A program made the translations under genes and the position numbers. DNA of 45,395 bases from Phycisphaerales bacterium. Its GTDB lineage: Bacteria > Planctomycetota > Phycisphaerae > UBA1845. The notes beneath the pieces are model-generated. The model was not told where the DNA came from. It saw nothing but the letters and a program-made list of their open reading frames with translations, and searched no databases. The stretch lies in contig JACKHH010000026.1 in the NCBI GenBank assembly GCA_020639095.1, positions 1 through 45,395 of the forward strand, read 5' to 3'. Below are positions 30,394 through 38,913 of this stretch, piece by piece. Positions within the stretch are counted from its first letter, which is position 1; every line of letters begins with the position of its first letter.

Positions 30394-31140
30394 CTACATG
30401 TATAACCCACCGTCCACGACCAAGACCTGCCCGTTAATGTACGACGCTCCGTCCCCTGCCAAAAACGCAACAACCGACGCGATTTCGTCACACGTACCGA
30501 ATCTCCGCAGCGGGATCAAGGGCTTGACCCCCTCGCGGACTTTTTCTGGGAGTACGTCGGTCATGTCCGTTTCGATGAAGCCCGGCGCAACCGCGTTGCA
30601 GGTGATGTTGCGCCGCGCCAATTCCTTCGCCACCGACTTGGTGAAGCCGATTACACCGGCTTTGCTTGCTGAGTAGTTGCACTGCCCGGGGTTGCCCATC
30701 ACACCGGCGACGCTGGAAATATTGATAATGCGACCTTTGCGTGCCCGCATCATGTGCTTGCTCGCGGCACGCGACAGGCGAAACACGGCCCGCAGATTCG
30801 CATCGATGACCGTGTCGAAGTCGTCGTCCTCCATGCTTGCGAGCAGACCGTCCTTCGTGATGCCCGCGTTGTTCACCAGCACGTCGAGGCGCTCGTATTT
30901 TTCCGCGACATCGTTCACCAGATCGTCGATCGCGGCGCGATCGGTGACATCGAGTGTCCGCGGGACGATCGTACCCGCCAGCTCGCGTTCCTTCGCCTCA
31001 GCCGCTAGCTCGGTGAGCTTCGGTTCGGTTCGCGCACAGGCGATGACTGTCGCGCCCTTGGCAGCGAGTGTCAGGCAAACCGCCCGACCAATTCCGCGGC
31101 TTCCACCGGTGACGATACAAACTTGCTTGTCGAGTTCCAC
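30394..31140 (-). CDS. fabG: 3-oxoacyl-ACP reductase
   Basis: NADPH-dependent reductase of the fatty-acid cycle, a classical short-chain dehydrogenase of 248 residues. TGGSRGIGRAVC (11-22) is the cofactor loop, VNNAGITKDGLL carries the NNAG motif, and the catalytic set is Ser at 142-143, Tyr156 and Lys160 in NYSASK. The C-terminus is VLVVDGGLYM. The start is a GTG with an excellent AGGAGG eight bases upstream. The fold will be tetrameric and cytoplasmic. Confidence 0.96.
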   Translation of the reverse strand: MELDKQVCIVTGGSRGIGRAVCLTLAAKGATVIACARTEPKLTELAAEAKERELAGTIVPRTLDVTDRAAIDDLVNDVAEKYERLDVLVNNAGITKDGLLASMEDDDFDTVIDANLRAVFRLSRAASKHMMRARKGRIINISSVAGVMGNPGQCNYSASKAGVIGFTKSVAKELARRNITCNAVAPGFIETDMTDVLPEKVREGVKPLIPLRRFGTCDEIASVVAFLAGDGASYINGQVLVVDGGLYM

Positions 31141-31209
31141 GCTTGGAACCTCCTGTTCGGTTTTGGTCGCACTTGTCCGCCATGCGATCTTGCGAACTAC
31201 AGCAACGCG

Positions 31210-31230
31210 CCCCCTGCTAGGCGCAGGGGG
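31210..31230 (-). promoter_or_regulatory. Intercistronic hairpin between fabD and fabG
   Basis: CCCCCTGC and GCAGGGGG make a perfect 8-bp stem around a 5-base loop, 16 bases after the fabD stop. No U-tract follows, so it is more likely an RNA stabiliser, processing site or attenuator than a terminator. Confidence 0.5.
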
Positions 31231-31245
31231 TTCTGATTCCTGTGC

Positions 31246-32196
31246 CTAGGCTGTGTCAGCGGTGGCTGCCAGTTCCTGCTTCTCGATTGACTCTTGCGTG
31301 CTGATGCTGATCGCGGTCGCTTTGCGATCGATTTTGCGCATCATGCCGGTCAATACGCGGTTCGGGCCAACCTCCACGAACCGGCTCACACCGTCCGCGA
31401 GCAATTGCTCGACGCACGACTGCCAGCGCACCGCGTGGGTCACCTGCTTCTGAAGCAGTTCGCGAATCTCATCCGGACCGGCGTGCGGTTTTCCGGTGAC
31501 GTTCGACATCACCGGGATGCGCGGTGCGTTGATCTTCGTGTCCGCAAGCACCTCGCCGAGGCGGTCGGCTGCGGGTTGCATCAGCGGCGAATGGAACGCA
31601 CCGGCCACCTTCAGCGGCACCGCGCGCAGGCCGAATTCTTCCGCCTGTTCCGCAGCCCGCAGGCACGCGTCCGACGTACCCGAAACAACGACCTGCCCGG
31701 GGCAGTTCAAGTTCGCGGGAACGATGGCCTCACCCTGTGAAACCTGGGCACACAGCGCTTGGGCCTTTTCCTCGTCCGCGCCGATCAGCGATACCATACC
31801 GCCGGGAAACGCATCCGCCGCCTCCTGCATCAGCGCACCGCGACGACGCACCAGCGTCACGGCGTCCTCGAAGGTCAGGCTCTTCGCGAAGTATAGCGCG
31901 GTGTACTCGCCAAGGCTCAGACCCGCCGTCGCGGACGCGAGCTGCGCGACATCGCAGTTTTCCGCGAGGGCTTCGAGCAGCGCGATGCTGGTGACGAGAA
32001 TCGCCGGCTGCTGCACGTCGGTGGCTTCCAGCGCTTCGGCTGGGCCTTCAAAGCACGCGGCCCGCAGATCGAACCCGAGCACGTCATTCGCCCGGCGATA
32101 CACGTCGTCCGCCCGCTGGCACTTGGCTGCGACGTCCGCGCCCATGCCCACGAGTTGAGCCCCCTGCCCGGGGAAGATAAACGCCGTCCGCTCCAT
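31246..32196 (-). CDS. fabD: Malonyl-CoA--ACP transacylase
   Basis: Moves malonyl from CoA to ACP. The 316-residue enzyme begins ERTAFIFPGQGAQLVGMG. The catalytic Ser94 is in AGLSLGEYTA, where most homologues have GHSLGEY, so a Leu replaces the usual His next to the nucleophile. The catalytic His202 is in GAFHSPLM, and GPNRVLTGMMRK ends the fold. The ATG at 32196 is preferred to the TTG three bases earlier. It follows fabH by 75 bases on the same strand. Confidence 0.96.
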   Translation of the reverse strand: MERTAFIFPGQGAQLVGMGADVAAKCQRADDVYRRANDVLGFDLRAACFEGPAEALEATDVQQPAILVTSIALLEALAENCDVAQLASATAGLSLGEYTALYFAKSLTFEDAVTLVRRRGALMQEAADAFPGGMVSLIGADEEKAQALCAQVSQGEAIVPANLNCPGQVVVSGTSDACLRAAEQAEEFGLRAVPLKVAGAFHSPLMQPAADRLGEVLADTKINAPRIPVMSNVTGKPHAGPDEIRELLQKQVTHAVRWQSCVEQLLADGVSRFVEVGPNRVLTGMMRKIDRKATAISISTQESIEKQELAATADTA

Positions 32197-32271
32197 CAAT
32201 ACTGCACTCCCTTCAACTGAATTCGTGGCGCGCCGTCCCGCAAACCAACATGCGGCGGCTCGAAGTCGTGA

Positions 32272-33264
32272 TCACATGCGGCAGAGCAAAGCAGCCCAGG
32301 TCAGACCGGCTCCGAACGCGATCATCAGCACGCGCGAGCCCGGTTTGACGCGACCATCGCGCCGCGCTTCGTCGAGTGCGAGCCCGATGGATGCCGACGA
32401 TGTGTTGCCGTAGCGGTCGATGTTGACGACGAGCTTCTCGTCGGGCAGGTTGAGTTTGTCCTGCACGCTCTTGATGATCCGCAGGTTGGACTGGTGCGGG
32501 ATAATCAAATCGAGTTCCTCGGGCGTCATGTTCGCCTTTTCCAGCATATCGCTGACGACCGCGTTGAATTTCTGCACGGCGAACTTATAGACTTCGCGGC
32601 CATTCATGCGCAGGCTGTGCAAGCGCTCCGCCACGGTCATCTCGCTCGCGGGCATGCGTGAACCGCCCGCGGGCATGTGGATGAATTCCGCGCCGTGCCC
32701 GTCCGCACCCATGATGTGGTGCAGCACGCCGCGATCGGGTTCTGTGGTCGCCGACATCACCGCCGCGGCTGCCCCGTCGCCGAACAGCACGCACGTCGTG
32801 CGATCTTCGTAATCCACAATGCGCGAAAGCGTTTCGGAACCAACCACCAGCACGTGGCGAAACGCACCGGACTCGATGAACATCGTCGCCTGCACCATCG
32901 CGTACGCGAGGCCTGCGCAGGCGGCGTTGATGTCATACGCCGGCACACCCTCGGCACCGAGTTCCGCTTGCAACCAGCAGGCAGCCGCGGGCACGAACGT
33001 GTCGGGCGTGACCGTGGCGAAGATGATCATGTCCAGGTCGGTGGGCGAAATTCCTGCATCCTCGAGCGCCTTCTTCGACGCCTCGAGCGCCAGCGTTACG
33101 GTCGTCTCGTCCTTGCCCGCACGATAGCGCTGCTTGATGCCGGAACGCGACGTAATCCACTCGTCGGAAGTGTCGAGGTAGTTCGCGAAGAACTGGTTAT
33201 CGAGAACTTCCGCGGGAACGCCGCGTCCTGTGCCGCTGATGTATGCGCGAACCGATCCGGGCAT
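32272..33264 (-). CDS. fabH: Beta-ketoacyl-ACP synthase III
   Basis: Starts fatty-acid chains by condensing acetyl- or branched acyl-CoA with malonyl-ACP. The 330-residue enzyme has the catalytic triad Cys116 (INAACAGLAYAM), His257 (IIPHQSN) and Asn287 (DRYGNTSSAS). The start is ATG with GGGATGAATC before it. It lies 43 bases after plsX, with a hairpin in the gap. Substrate preference (straight or branched primer) cannot be read from these motifs. Confidence 0.97.
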   Translation of the reverse strand: MPGSVRAYISGTGRGVPAEVLDNQFFANYLDTSDEWITSRSGIKQRYRAGKDETTVTLALEASKKALEDAGISPTDLDMIIFATVTPDTFVPAAACWLQAELGAEGVPAYDINAACAGLAYAMVQATMFIESGAFRHVLVVGSETLSRIVDYEDRTTCVLFGDGAAAAVMSATTEPDRGVLHHIMGADGHGAEFIHMPAGGSRMPASEMTVAERLHSLRMNGREVYKFAVQKFNAVVSDMLEKANMTPEELDLIIPHQSNLRIIKSVQDKLNLPDEKLVVNIDRYGNTSSASIGLALDEARRDGRVKPGSRVLMIAFGAGLTWAALLCRM

Positions 33265-33290
33265 GATTCATCCCAAGATTAAATGGTGCC

Positions 33291-33307
33291 ATGCCGCGAG
33301 ACGGCAT
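33291..33307 (-). promoter_or_regulatory. Intercistronic hairpin directly after plsX
   Basis: ATGCCG-CGAGA-CGGCAT forms a perfect 6-bp stem that starts at the base after the plsX stop codon. There is no U-tract on the minus strand, so it is probably not a terminator. Confidence 0.4.
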
Positions 33308-34315
33308 TTATCCCGCGACTGTCGCGTCGCCCAGGCGGGCCACGATGGAGTCATTGATCCGATGTTGCAGGAACGACCGCGCGACTTTGACCGCGTTACG
33401 AATCGCACGTTCCTGGCTGCGCCCGTGGCAGATGATGCACACGCCATCGACACCGAGCAGCGGCGCGCCGCCGTACTCGCTGTAGTCGTGACGTGCCCAG
33501 AGGCGCTGCAAGACGCCTTCAAATCGCTCACGGGTTGCGGGGTCCTCGGCACGAAACTCACCAGTCAGCGACTGGAACAGTCCCTCCGAAAGCCCCTCAA
33601 TGAACTTCAGCAGAATGTTACCCACGAACCCGTCACTCACCGCGACCTCGCAGCGGTTCTGGAAGAGTTCGCCGCCTTCGACGTTGCCGACGAAGTTGAT
33701 CCGCGAGTCGCCCGAGAGCAACTCGTGGGTTTGCTTGACGACTTCCGTGCCTTTGCGGCTCTCCTCGCCGATCGAGACCAGACCGACGCGCGGCGATTTG
33801 ATGCCCACCACCTGCTCGGCATAGAGCGTGGACATCACCGCGTATTCGTACAAATGGTGCGGTTTCGACTGGATGTTCGCGCCGACGTCGCACAACACCA
33901 CCGGACCGTAGAAGGTCGGCAGCGTCACCGCGATTCCCGGACGCGAGATGCACTTGAGCGGACGCATCCGCAACTGGGCAGCGGCGGCACACGCGCCGGT
34001 GTTGCCCGCGCTGATGATCGCATCGACCTCGCCCGCAGCCGCGAGCTTAGCCATGACCATCAACGAAGAGTCTTTCTTTTGGCGCAGAGCTTCGGTGGGC
34101 GTCTCGTCCATCTCCACGACTTCAGAAGCGTGGACGACTTCGAGACGCTCGGGCATGGGACCGCTGGCGCGAATCTCCTGATGGATGACGTCCTCTCGAC
34201 CGACGAGAACGACAACCACGTCCTCCATCTGCGCAACGGCCTCTAGCGCGCCGCGGACAATCGCCCCGGGAGCGTGATCCCCTCCCATGGCGTCCAAGGC
34301 AATCCGCGTGGCCAT
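33308..34315 (-). CDS. plsX: Phosphate acyltransferase
   Basis: Converts acyl-ACP to acyl-phosphate for phospholipid synthesis, a peripheral membrane enzyme. The 335 residues open with RIALDAMGGDHAPG, the family hallmark, and contain SAGNTGACAAAAQLRM and the LCDVGANIQSKPHHLYEYAVMS region. A C-terminal LPGVARK-like motif is not part of this family and is absent. It directly follows rpmF: the rpmF TAA is adjacent to the plsX ATG. The rpmF-plsX-fab order is conserved in many bacteria and couples lipid synthesis to translation. Confidence 0.97.
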   Translation of the reverse strand: MATRIALDAMGGDHAPGAIVRGALEAVAQMEDVVVVLVGREDVIHQEIRASGPMPERLEVVHASEVVEMDETPTEALRQKKDSSLMVMAKLAAAGEVDAIISAGNTGACAAAAQLRMRPLKCISRPGIAVTLPTFYGPVVLCDVGANIQSKPHHLYEYAVMSTLYAEQVVGIKSPRVGLVSIGEESRKGTEVVKQTHELLSGDSRINFVGNVEGGELFQNRCEVAVSDGFVGNILLKFIEGLSEGLFQSLTGEFRAEDPATRERFEGVLQRLWARHDYSEYGGAPLLGVDGVCIICHGRSQERAIRNAVKVARSFLQHRINDSIVARLGDATVAG

Positions 34316-34501
34316 TTACGCCTCCTCAGATGCGGTGGGCAGCATCACTTTCGCGCTGGCGTACCCACATTGCAGACACGCGCCGTGAGGCAGTTTGGAC
34401 TTTTGGCAACGGGGACAGGCCACCAAATTCGGCGGACGCAGCGCATGATGCGCTTGCCGCGTACGCTGGCGACACTTGGAGGTTTTCTTTGCTGGAAGCA
34501 T
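34316..34501 (-). CDS. rpmF: Large ribosomal subunit protein bL32
   Basis: A 61-residue ribosomal protein. It starts MLPAKKTSKCRQRTRQAHHAL, a variant of the usual AVPKRKTSKSRR opening, and has the zinc ribbon CPRCQKSKLPHGACLQCG (CxxC and CxxC). It is the first gene of the fatty-acid operon and lies about 90 bases after a strong promoter, so ribosomal and lipid genes share one message. Confidence 0.95.
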   Translation of the reverse strand: MLPAKKTSKCRQRTRQAHHALRPPNLVACPRCQKSKLPHGACLQCGYASAKVMLPTASEEA

Positions 34502-34516
34502 CTTTGGACACCCTTA

Positions 34517-34528
34517 ACAGCGTGCTGT
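34517..34528 (-). promoter_or_regulatory. Perfect 12-bp palindrome in the rpmF leader
   Basis: ACAGC-GT-GCTGT is a perfect dyad 16 bases upstream of the rpmF ATG on the transcript. It could be a regulatory protein site or a short RNA hairpin; a second TAACA/TGTTA pair overlaps it. Confidence 0.3.
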
Positions 34529-34600
34529 ATTTGTTACCCAACCGGCGCACGCCGATCGGCACCGACCGGCCCGCGCAGGCGGCGATTACGCAAGCAGGTT

Positions 34601-34629
34601 AGGCTACGTGGGGCGGGCCATTCTGTCAA
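34601..34629 (-). promoter_or_regulatory. Promoter of the rpmF-plsX-fab operon
   Basis: On the minus strand a perfect TTGACA (34629-34624) and TAGCCT (34606-34601) are 17 bases apart. The predicted start near 34594 gives a leader of about 90 bases before rpmF. Confidence 0.6.
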
Positions 34630-34651
34630 GAAACGCTTGCGGATGCTGAGC

Positions 34652-35371
34652 TTAGCGGCTGGCCCGTTTGCCCGCGACCCGGCGGGCGGGCTTCGACCCG
34701 CCGTTCTCCTTCCCCGCCGACGGGCAAAGCTCCGCCAGACTGCACTCCGCACACCGCGGTTTCCGCGCCACACAGACCTTCCGGCCATGCCAGATCAACG
34801 CGTGGGAGAGGTAGGTCCAGTCCGCCTGCGGGATCACCTGCATGAGGTCCTGTTCGATACGGACAGCATCCTTGGAATCCCGGCTTGTCCATGTCAGGGC
34901 CATCCGCTCCGCCAGGCGGCCCACGTGGGTGTCGACCACCACGCCGACGTTCTTGCCAAACCACGTTCCGAGCACGACGTTGGCGGTCTTGCGCGCCACG
35001 CCCGGTAACGTCAGCAGCCGGTCCATGTCGTCGGGGACCTCGCCGTCGTAGGCTTCGACCATTTTGCGGGCGGCACCGATGATGTTCTTGGCTTTATTAC
35101 GGAAGAAACCGGTCGAGCGAACGACTTCCTCAACGTCTTCCTGCTTCGCCGCAGCGAGTTTCTTCGGCGTAGCGTACCGTTTGAAGAGTACGGGGGTGAC
35201 CTTGTTGACGGTTTCGTCGGTGGACTGCGCGGAGAGGATCGTTGCGATGAGCAGTTCAAAGGCGCTCTTGTGCGTCAGCGCGCAGTCCGCTTTGGGGTAA
35301 TCCTTGTGCAGTTGCCGCATGATGTCGGCTGCCCGGCTCTTGCGGTTGGATAACGACTCGCGTTTCGCCAT
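34652..35371 (-). CDS. nth: Endonuclease III (DNA glycosylase/AP lyase)
   Basis: Removes oxidised pyrimidines and cuts at the abasic site. The 239-residue protein holds the helix-hairpin-helix LPGVARKTANVVL at 122-134 with catalytic Lys128, catalytic Asp147 in VVDTHVGRLA, and the 4Fe-4S loop Cys200, Cys207, Cys210 and Cys216 with the standard C-x6-C-x2-C-x5-C spacing. The basic C-terminal tail (ENGGSKPARRVAGKRASR) is longer than usual and low-complexity. It follows moaE by six bases and is the last gene of that unit. Confidence 0.96.
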   Translation of the reverse strand: MAKRESLSNRKSRAADIMRQLHKDYPKADCALTHKSAFELLIATILSAQSTDETVNKVTPVLFKRYATPKKLAAAKQEDVEEVVRSTGFFRNKAKNIIGAARKMVEAYDGEVPDDMDRLLTLPGVARKTANVVLGTWFGKNVGVVVDTHVGRLAERMALTWTSRDSKDAVRIEQDLMQVIPQADWTYLSHALIWHGRKVCVARKPRCAECSLAELCPSAGKENGGSKPARRVAGKRASR

Positions 35372-35377
35372 GGATTG

Positions 35378-35830
35378 CTAGCTCGCGGTGGGATCGACCC
35401 AGGAGGTCTCACCGTTCGACCAGATTTCCTTCTTCCAGATGGGCACGTCGCACTTCAGCGTGTCGATCAGCCAGCGACAGGCGGCAAAGGCTGCATCGCG
35501 ATGCCCACACGCGACCGCGATCATCACCGATGCTTCACCGATTGTCACCCTGCCGGTGCGGTGCACGATCGCCAGCGCGCCGATCGGCCACTGCTCGCGA
35601 ACTTTCACCGCCAGCAACTGCATCTGTTCGACCGCCATCGTGTCGTAGGCTTGATATTCCAGGGCGATGAGGTCGCCGCATTCGGCGTGCTGCTCCGTGC
35701 GTGTGCGGCCCTCGAAGATGCACACCCCGCCGCATTCGCCGCCGCTCGCGGAGCCTGCATGCGCGCGAACAGCCGCAGGGTCTATGCCATCAGCCGTAAG
35801 CAAGATGAGATCATTGGGTGCTGTTGTCAT
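35378..35830 (-). CDS. moaE: Molybdopterin synthase catalytic subunit
   Basis: With MoaD it transfers sulphur to precursor Z to make molybdopterin. The 150-residue protein has GAVCIFEG-like GGVCIFEGRTRTE, EYQAYDTMAVEQM, VHRTGRVTIGEASV and the conserved active-site Lys in DVPIWKKEIW (133-134). The ATG overlaps the moaD stop (ATGA). Presence of only these two moa genes here means the rest of the cofactor pathway lies elsewhere. Co-transcribed with nth, for no evident biochemical reason. Confidence 0.95.
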   Translation of the reverse strand: MTTAPNDLILLTADGIDPAAVRAHAGSASGGECGGVCIFEGRTRTEQHAECGDLIALEYQAYDTMAVEQMQLLAVKVREQWPIGALAIVHRTGRVTIGEASVMIAVACGHRDAAFAACRWLIDTLKCDVPIWKKEIWSNGETSWVDPTAS

Positions 35831-36072
35831 CCACCTGACACCGGAGGAATGAGCGCGACCTCGTCGCCGTCGCAGAGTTGATGCGTTCGCTCGACGAACG
35901 TGCGGTTCACCGCGAAGCGCACGGAGGGCAGCCGGTCGGCGAGTTTCGGGAACCGCTCAACAAGTTCCGTCGCGAGCGCATCAATGCACGCGCCGTCCGC
36001 AAGTGTCTGCGTGAGACTGGACGCGCAGGTCAGGTCACCCACCGGTCCGAACATGAGCACTTCAACGTGCAT
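35827..36072 (-). CDS. moaD: Molybdopterin synthase sulphur carrier subunit
   Basis: Small beta-grasp protein carrying the sulphur as a C-terminal thiocarboxylate. The 81-residue product ends in VALIPPVSGG, the Gly-Gly tail needed for activation by MoeB and insertion into MoaE. MHVEVLMFGPVGDLTCA is the first strand and VRFAVNRTFV a later one. I chose the ATG giving the standard length, with GGAGCGG a little upstream; the longer frame runs into the preceding methyltransferase gene. Confidence 0.9.
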   Translation of the reverse strand: MHVEVLMFGPVGDLTCASSLTQTLADGACIDALATELVERFPKLADRLPSVRFAVNRTFVERTHQLCDGDEVALIPPVSGG

Positions 36073-36101
36073 CCGCACCGCTCCATCCGAAGCCGCAGCC
36101 G

Positions 36102-36659
36102 CTACTTGCGCACCGACATCTCGAAACCATTGCCGATCGGCAAATGCACCGATTGCAACTCCGGACACGCTCGCGCCCAAGCGACGAACCCGGCGAGTTC
36201 CTTCGCGTGCGTGATCGAGTTGTCGGTGAGCACGACCGCACCACGCGTCAGCTTCGGCATCAGCGCTTCGACGTACGGGATGCAGTTCACCTTGTCCGCG
36301 TCATTGAGCACGAAATCGAACGAGCCTTCGAGGCGATTCAGGATTTCAATCGCGGGCCCGGTTTCGCAGCGGATCGTCTCAGTCAGACCGGCAACGGCGA
36401 AATACTTCTGCGCCGCCTCCGTCTTGGACGGCAGCACGTCGATTGTCGTCAGCGTCCCGCCGTTTTCCGCGATCGCGGCACCGATGTGCAGGCCGCTGTA
36501 GCCGAAACTCGTGCCGATTTCGACGCCGCGCTTCGCGCCCGTCGCGCGCACCAGCGTATAGACAAACTCAGCCGCTTCCGGCGGAAGCGCCATGGCGTCG
36601 CTGCGGCCGTTGATGAACGCGGCGCACGCGGCGATTGCTTGTTTCACCTGATCGTTCAT
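36102..36659 (-). CDS. SAM-dependent O-methyltransferase (YrrM/COMT-like)
   Basis: A 185-residue class I methyltransferase. The SAM loop is GVEIGTSFGYSGLHIGAA (about 47-64), followed by TLTTIDVLPS with the acidic residue, AGLTETIRCETGPAIEIL and FDFVLNDADKVNCIPYVEAL, where DAD is the metal/acceptor motif of this group, and GAVVLTDNSI. The substrate is unknown. The start is the ATG with AGAGGA five bases upstream. It lies eight bases after a DinB-like gene and 29 bases before moaD. Confidence 0.85.
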   Translation of the reverse strand: MNDQVKQAIAACAAFINGRSDAMALPPEAAEFVYTLVRATGAKRGVEIGTSFGYSGLHIGAAIAENGGTLTTIDVLPSKTEAAQKYFAVAGLTETIRCETGPAIEILNRLEGSFDFVLNDADKVNCIPYVEALMPKLTRGAVVLTDNSITHAKELAGFVAWARACPELQSVHLPIGNGFEMSVRK

Positions 36660-36667
36660 GGTTTCCT

Positions 36668-37171
36668 CTAGCGCAGGAAATTCTTGCCCAATAGTCGCCG
36701 CAACGTGGCGAGCTGGCCCGCGTGAAACGCTTCGTGACGGATGACGTGGCTCACCGCGCCGAGCTTGTCGGTGTAGTGCGGATGCCGCGCGCCGTCCTTG
36801 GCGAATGCCGGTTCCGCAAGAAACGCGTCGTTCATCTTGCGAACGGCGGACAGTGTCTTCTCGTGGACGTCGGCCATGGCTGCGAGCACGGAGTCTGGCG
36901 CCGGCCAATCGTAATCCGCCGCCGATTTGACCGTCGACCCCGGCGCGAAATGCTGCTTGAACGCGGCATCGAGCACGCTCTCGCCGCCGAGGCAGCGCAG
37001 GAACACCAGCGTGTCCTGTGACGCAGCCAAGTGCCCACACAGCCAGAGCGCGTGCTGCACGCCGGGTGCGGGTTGATAGGTCCACTCGTCGCCGGCGAAA
37101 TCAGCCGCGACCATCAGCGTCCACTTTCGCGTCTCGTCCATCTGCCCGGCAAGCAACTCACCCGTCGTCAT
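36668..37171 (-). CDS. DinB-family four-helix protein (metal-dependent, YfiT/DinB-like)
   Basis: A 167-residue predicted four-helix bundle. It has the three His pattern of the family: His in ALWLCGHLAASQD (about 47), then the pair in HVIRHEAFHAGQLATLRRLLG, which bind a divalent metal in characterised members such as bacillithiol or mycothiol S-transferases. The exact reaction cannot be told. It is the first gene of a probable unit with the O-methyltransferase, moaD, moaE and nth genes. Confidence 0.85.
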   Translation of the reverse strand: MTTGELLAGQMDETRKWTLMVAADFAGDEWTYQPAPGVQHALWLCGHLAASQDTLVFLRCLGGESVLDAAFKQHFAPGSTVKSAADYDWPAPDSVLAAMADVHEKTLSAVRKMNDAFLAEPAFAKDGARHPHYTDKLGAVSHVIRHEAFHAGQLATLRRLLGKNFLR

Positions 37172-37261
37172 GGCGTGTCTCCCAACGCTGCGTTCGAGAA
37201 TCTGTGTTTAGAACGACAGGAGCATAGGCTCCGCCGGTGCCAAGGCAACCGAGCCGGCGCC

Positions 37262-38566
37262 TTACGCAGCCGCGGGTTTCGGCTCGTCCGCGCCGATGCC
37301 CAGGTTCAGCAGATTGAGCAGCGGCTTCATGGTCAGCCCCTGCACCACGAGCGAGAAGAACACGGTCGCAAAACCTGCAACCAGAAGCACGGGACGATAT
37401 TCGACGAGCAGCGCGATGGGGGCGCCGTGCTCATTGACCGTGGGCAACCCGAGCAGCAACGCAATCGGGATCGACCCGCGCAGCCCGCCCCAGAAAAGCA
37501 CATGCGCCCAGCGTTTGGGCCGCTGCGTCCCGCCAAGATTCAGCACCCAGTAGAGTGGATACACGCACAGCGCCCGCGCCACGATCAGCCCGAGAATCGC
37601 CGCCAGAATCGGCACGATCTTGTCGCTCAGCGATTCGCGAACGACGTGCTGCAATTCGAGCCCGATCAGAATGAAGAGCAGCGAGTTGATCAGGAAATCC
37701 ACCGACTCGAAAAAAGAATCAATCGTCTTGATCGTTTTCTCGTGCATGCTGAGGCGTTTGCCGTAGTTGCCGATCAGCAAACCCGCGACCACCGTCGCGA
37801 TCACGCCCGACACGTGTACAACTTCCGCGACCCAGAACGCCCCATACGCAAGCACAAGACAGAGGGCGTTCTCCAAGAGGTGATCTTCGAGCCGGTTGAG
37901 CAGGAAGAATGTCGCCCCGCCGAACACCAGTCCGACGAGTAATCCCCCAGTGACCACGAGCACAAAACTCAGGAGTGCGTTCCCGGCAGCGAACTCCCCA
38001 CCCTCGACGATGAGCCCGAGGATGATCGTGAAAATCACTACACCGGTCCCGTCGTTGAACAGTGACTCACCCTCGACAAGATACTTCAAGTCGTCCGGCA
38101 CCTTGCACTCGCGGAAGAGCGCGAGCACACTCACCGGGTCGGTCGGTGTGATCATGGCCCCGAAGAGCATCGCGACCATCACGCTGCCGATCCCGCCCAC
38201 CAGCCAGAACACCCCACCGATCACAAACGTCGAAAGCAAGACACCCACCACCGCAAAGGTCACGATCGGCCAGAAATGCGCGAGCAGCCGCGAGAGGTTC
38301 ATGTGCAGCGACCCCTGAAAGAGCAGCGGAGGCAGCATGACGAAGAAGATCAACTCCTTGCTGAAACCGGTCGACTCGACGCGCGGCGCCCAGGGCAGCA
38401 GCGCAATCAGCAGCCCCACGACGGTCAGCGCGATCGTGTAAGGCAGGTGCGCGATCCACTTGCAGGCGATTCCCACCAGGCACGCCACCAGCAGTAGTCC
38501 GATATAGATGCCCGTGGCATGCTCGATGGCGTGCTCACCGGGAATTTTCGCAAGCAACTCAATCAT
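37262..38566 (-). CDS. Na+/H+ antiporter, CPA1/NhaP family
   Basis: A 434-residue membrane transporter, about twelve helices, exporting Na+ (or K+) in exchange for H+. Core motifs are GAMITPTDPVSVLALFRECKVPDDLKYLVEGESLFNDGTGVV, with the conserved Asp and ESLFNDG motif of NhaP-type proteins, and VSGVIATVVAGLLIGNYG. I chose the ATG opening MIELLAKIPG; the longer frame starts with a charged stretch. It has no regulatory domain at the C-terminus. With the CPA2 antiporter and the DUF819 permease it is one of three ion or solute carriers in the window. Confidence 0.93.
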   Translation of the reverse strand: MIELLAKIPGEHAIEHATGIYIGLLLVACLVGIACKWIAHLPYTIALTVVGLLIALLPWAPRVESTGFSKELIFFVMLPPLLFQGSLHMNLSRLLAHFWPIVTFAVVGVLLSTFVIGGVFWLVGGIGSVMVAMLFGAMITPTDPVSVLALFRECKVPDDLKYLVEGESLFNDGTGVVIFTIILGLIVEGGEFAAGNALLSFVLVVTGGLLVGLVFGGATFFLLNRLEDHLLENALCLVLAYGAFWVAEVVHVSGVIATVVAGLLIGNYGKRLSMHEKTIKTIDSFFESVDFLINSLLFILIGLELQHVVRESLSDKIVPILAAILGLIVARALCVYPLYWVLNLGGTQRPKRWAHVLFWGGLRGSIPIALLLGLPTVNEHGAPIALLVEYRPVLLVAGFATVFFSLVVQGLTMKPLLNLLNLGIGADEPKPAAA

Positions 38567-38913
38567 GGCAGCGCAATGCACTCCGTCGCTCGTTCGCGAG
38601 CGATTCCGCGAACGTCCGAATACCTGTTTCCCCACGGCGGCGGCGCGTTTTAGCAGATTTGTGCGTTCACGCCAATCGTGCGATGCCGAGGAGTTTACCG
38701 GGCCTGATCAGCGACCCTTGTGAGAAAACACGAACGCACGAATCGGTCCGAACGCGACAGCGTCCGCAAAGAAACCGTTGCGGCGACGGCCTGTGCATGA
38801 ATCACGCCAGGTTGAATGCCGATCAACTCCCTGGGGCGAGTGCCGTGGGCCAATCTTACGGTATGCGCCAGTTCCGCGGAGTGCCGCTTGAGACTCACTG
38901 CCAAGTATTTGTG
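38567..38913. other. Divergent intergenic region between nhaP-like and the sensor gene
   Basis: The 347 bases include the nhaP-like leader, with a perfect TCGCTCG-TTCG-CGAGCGA hairpin at 38586-38603 about 20 bases before its ATG. The frame of the large sensor continues upstream through most of the gap, with in-frame ATGs at 38797 and 38863, so its true start is uncertain. I see no other gene and no firm promoter. Confidence 0.45.

Noticed and set aside
38659..38913. A longer N-terminus for the CHASE-PAS-GGDEF-EAL protein
   Set aside because: The extra 85 codons are Arg/Pro-rich and lack family features; kept as a note because ATGs at 38797 and 38863 cannot be excluded.
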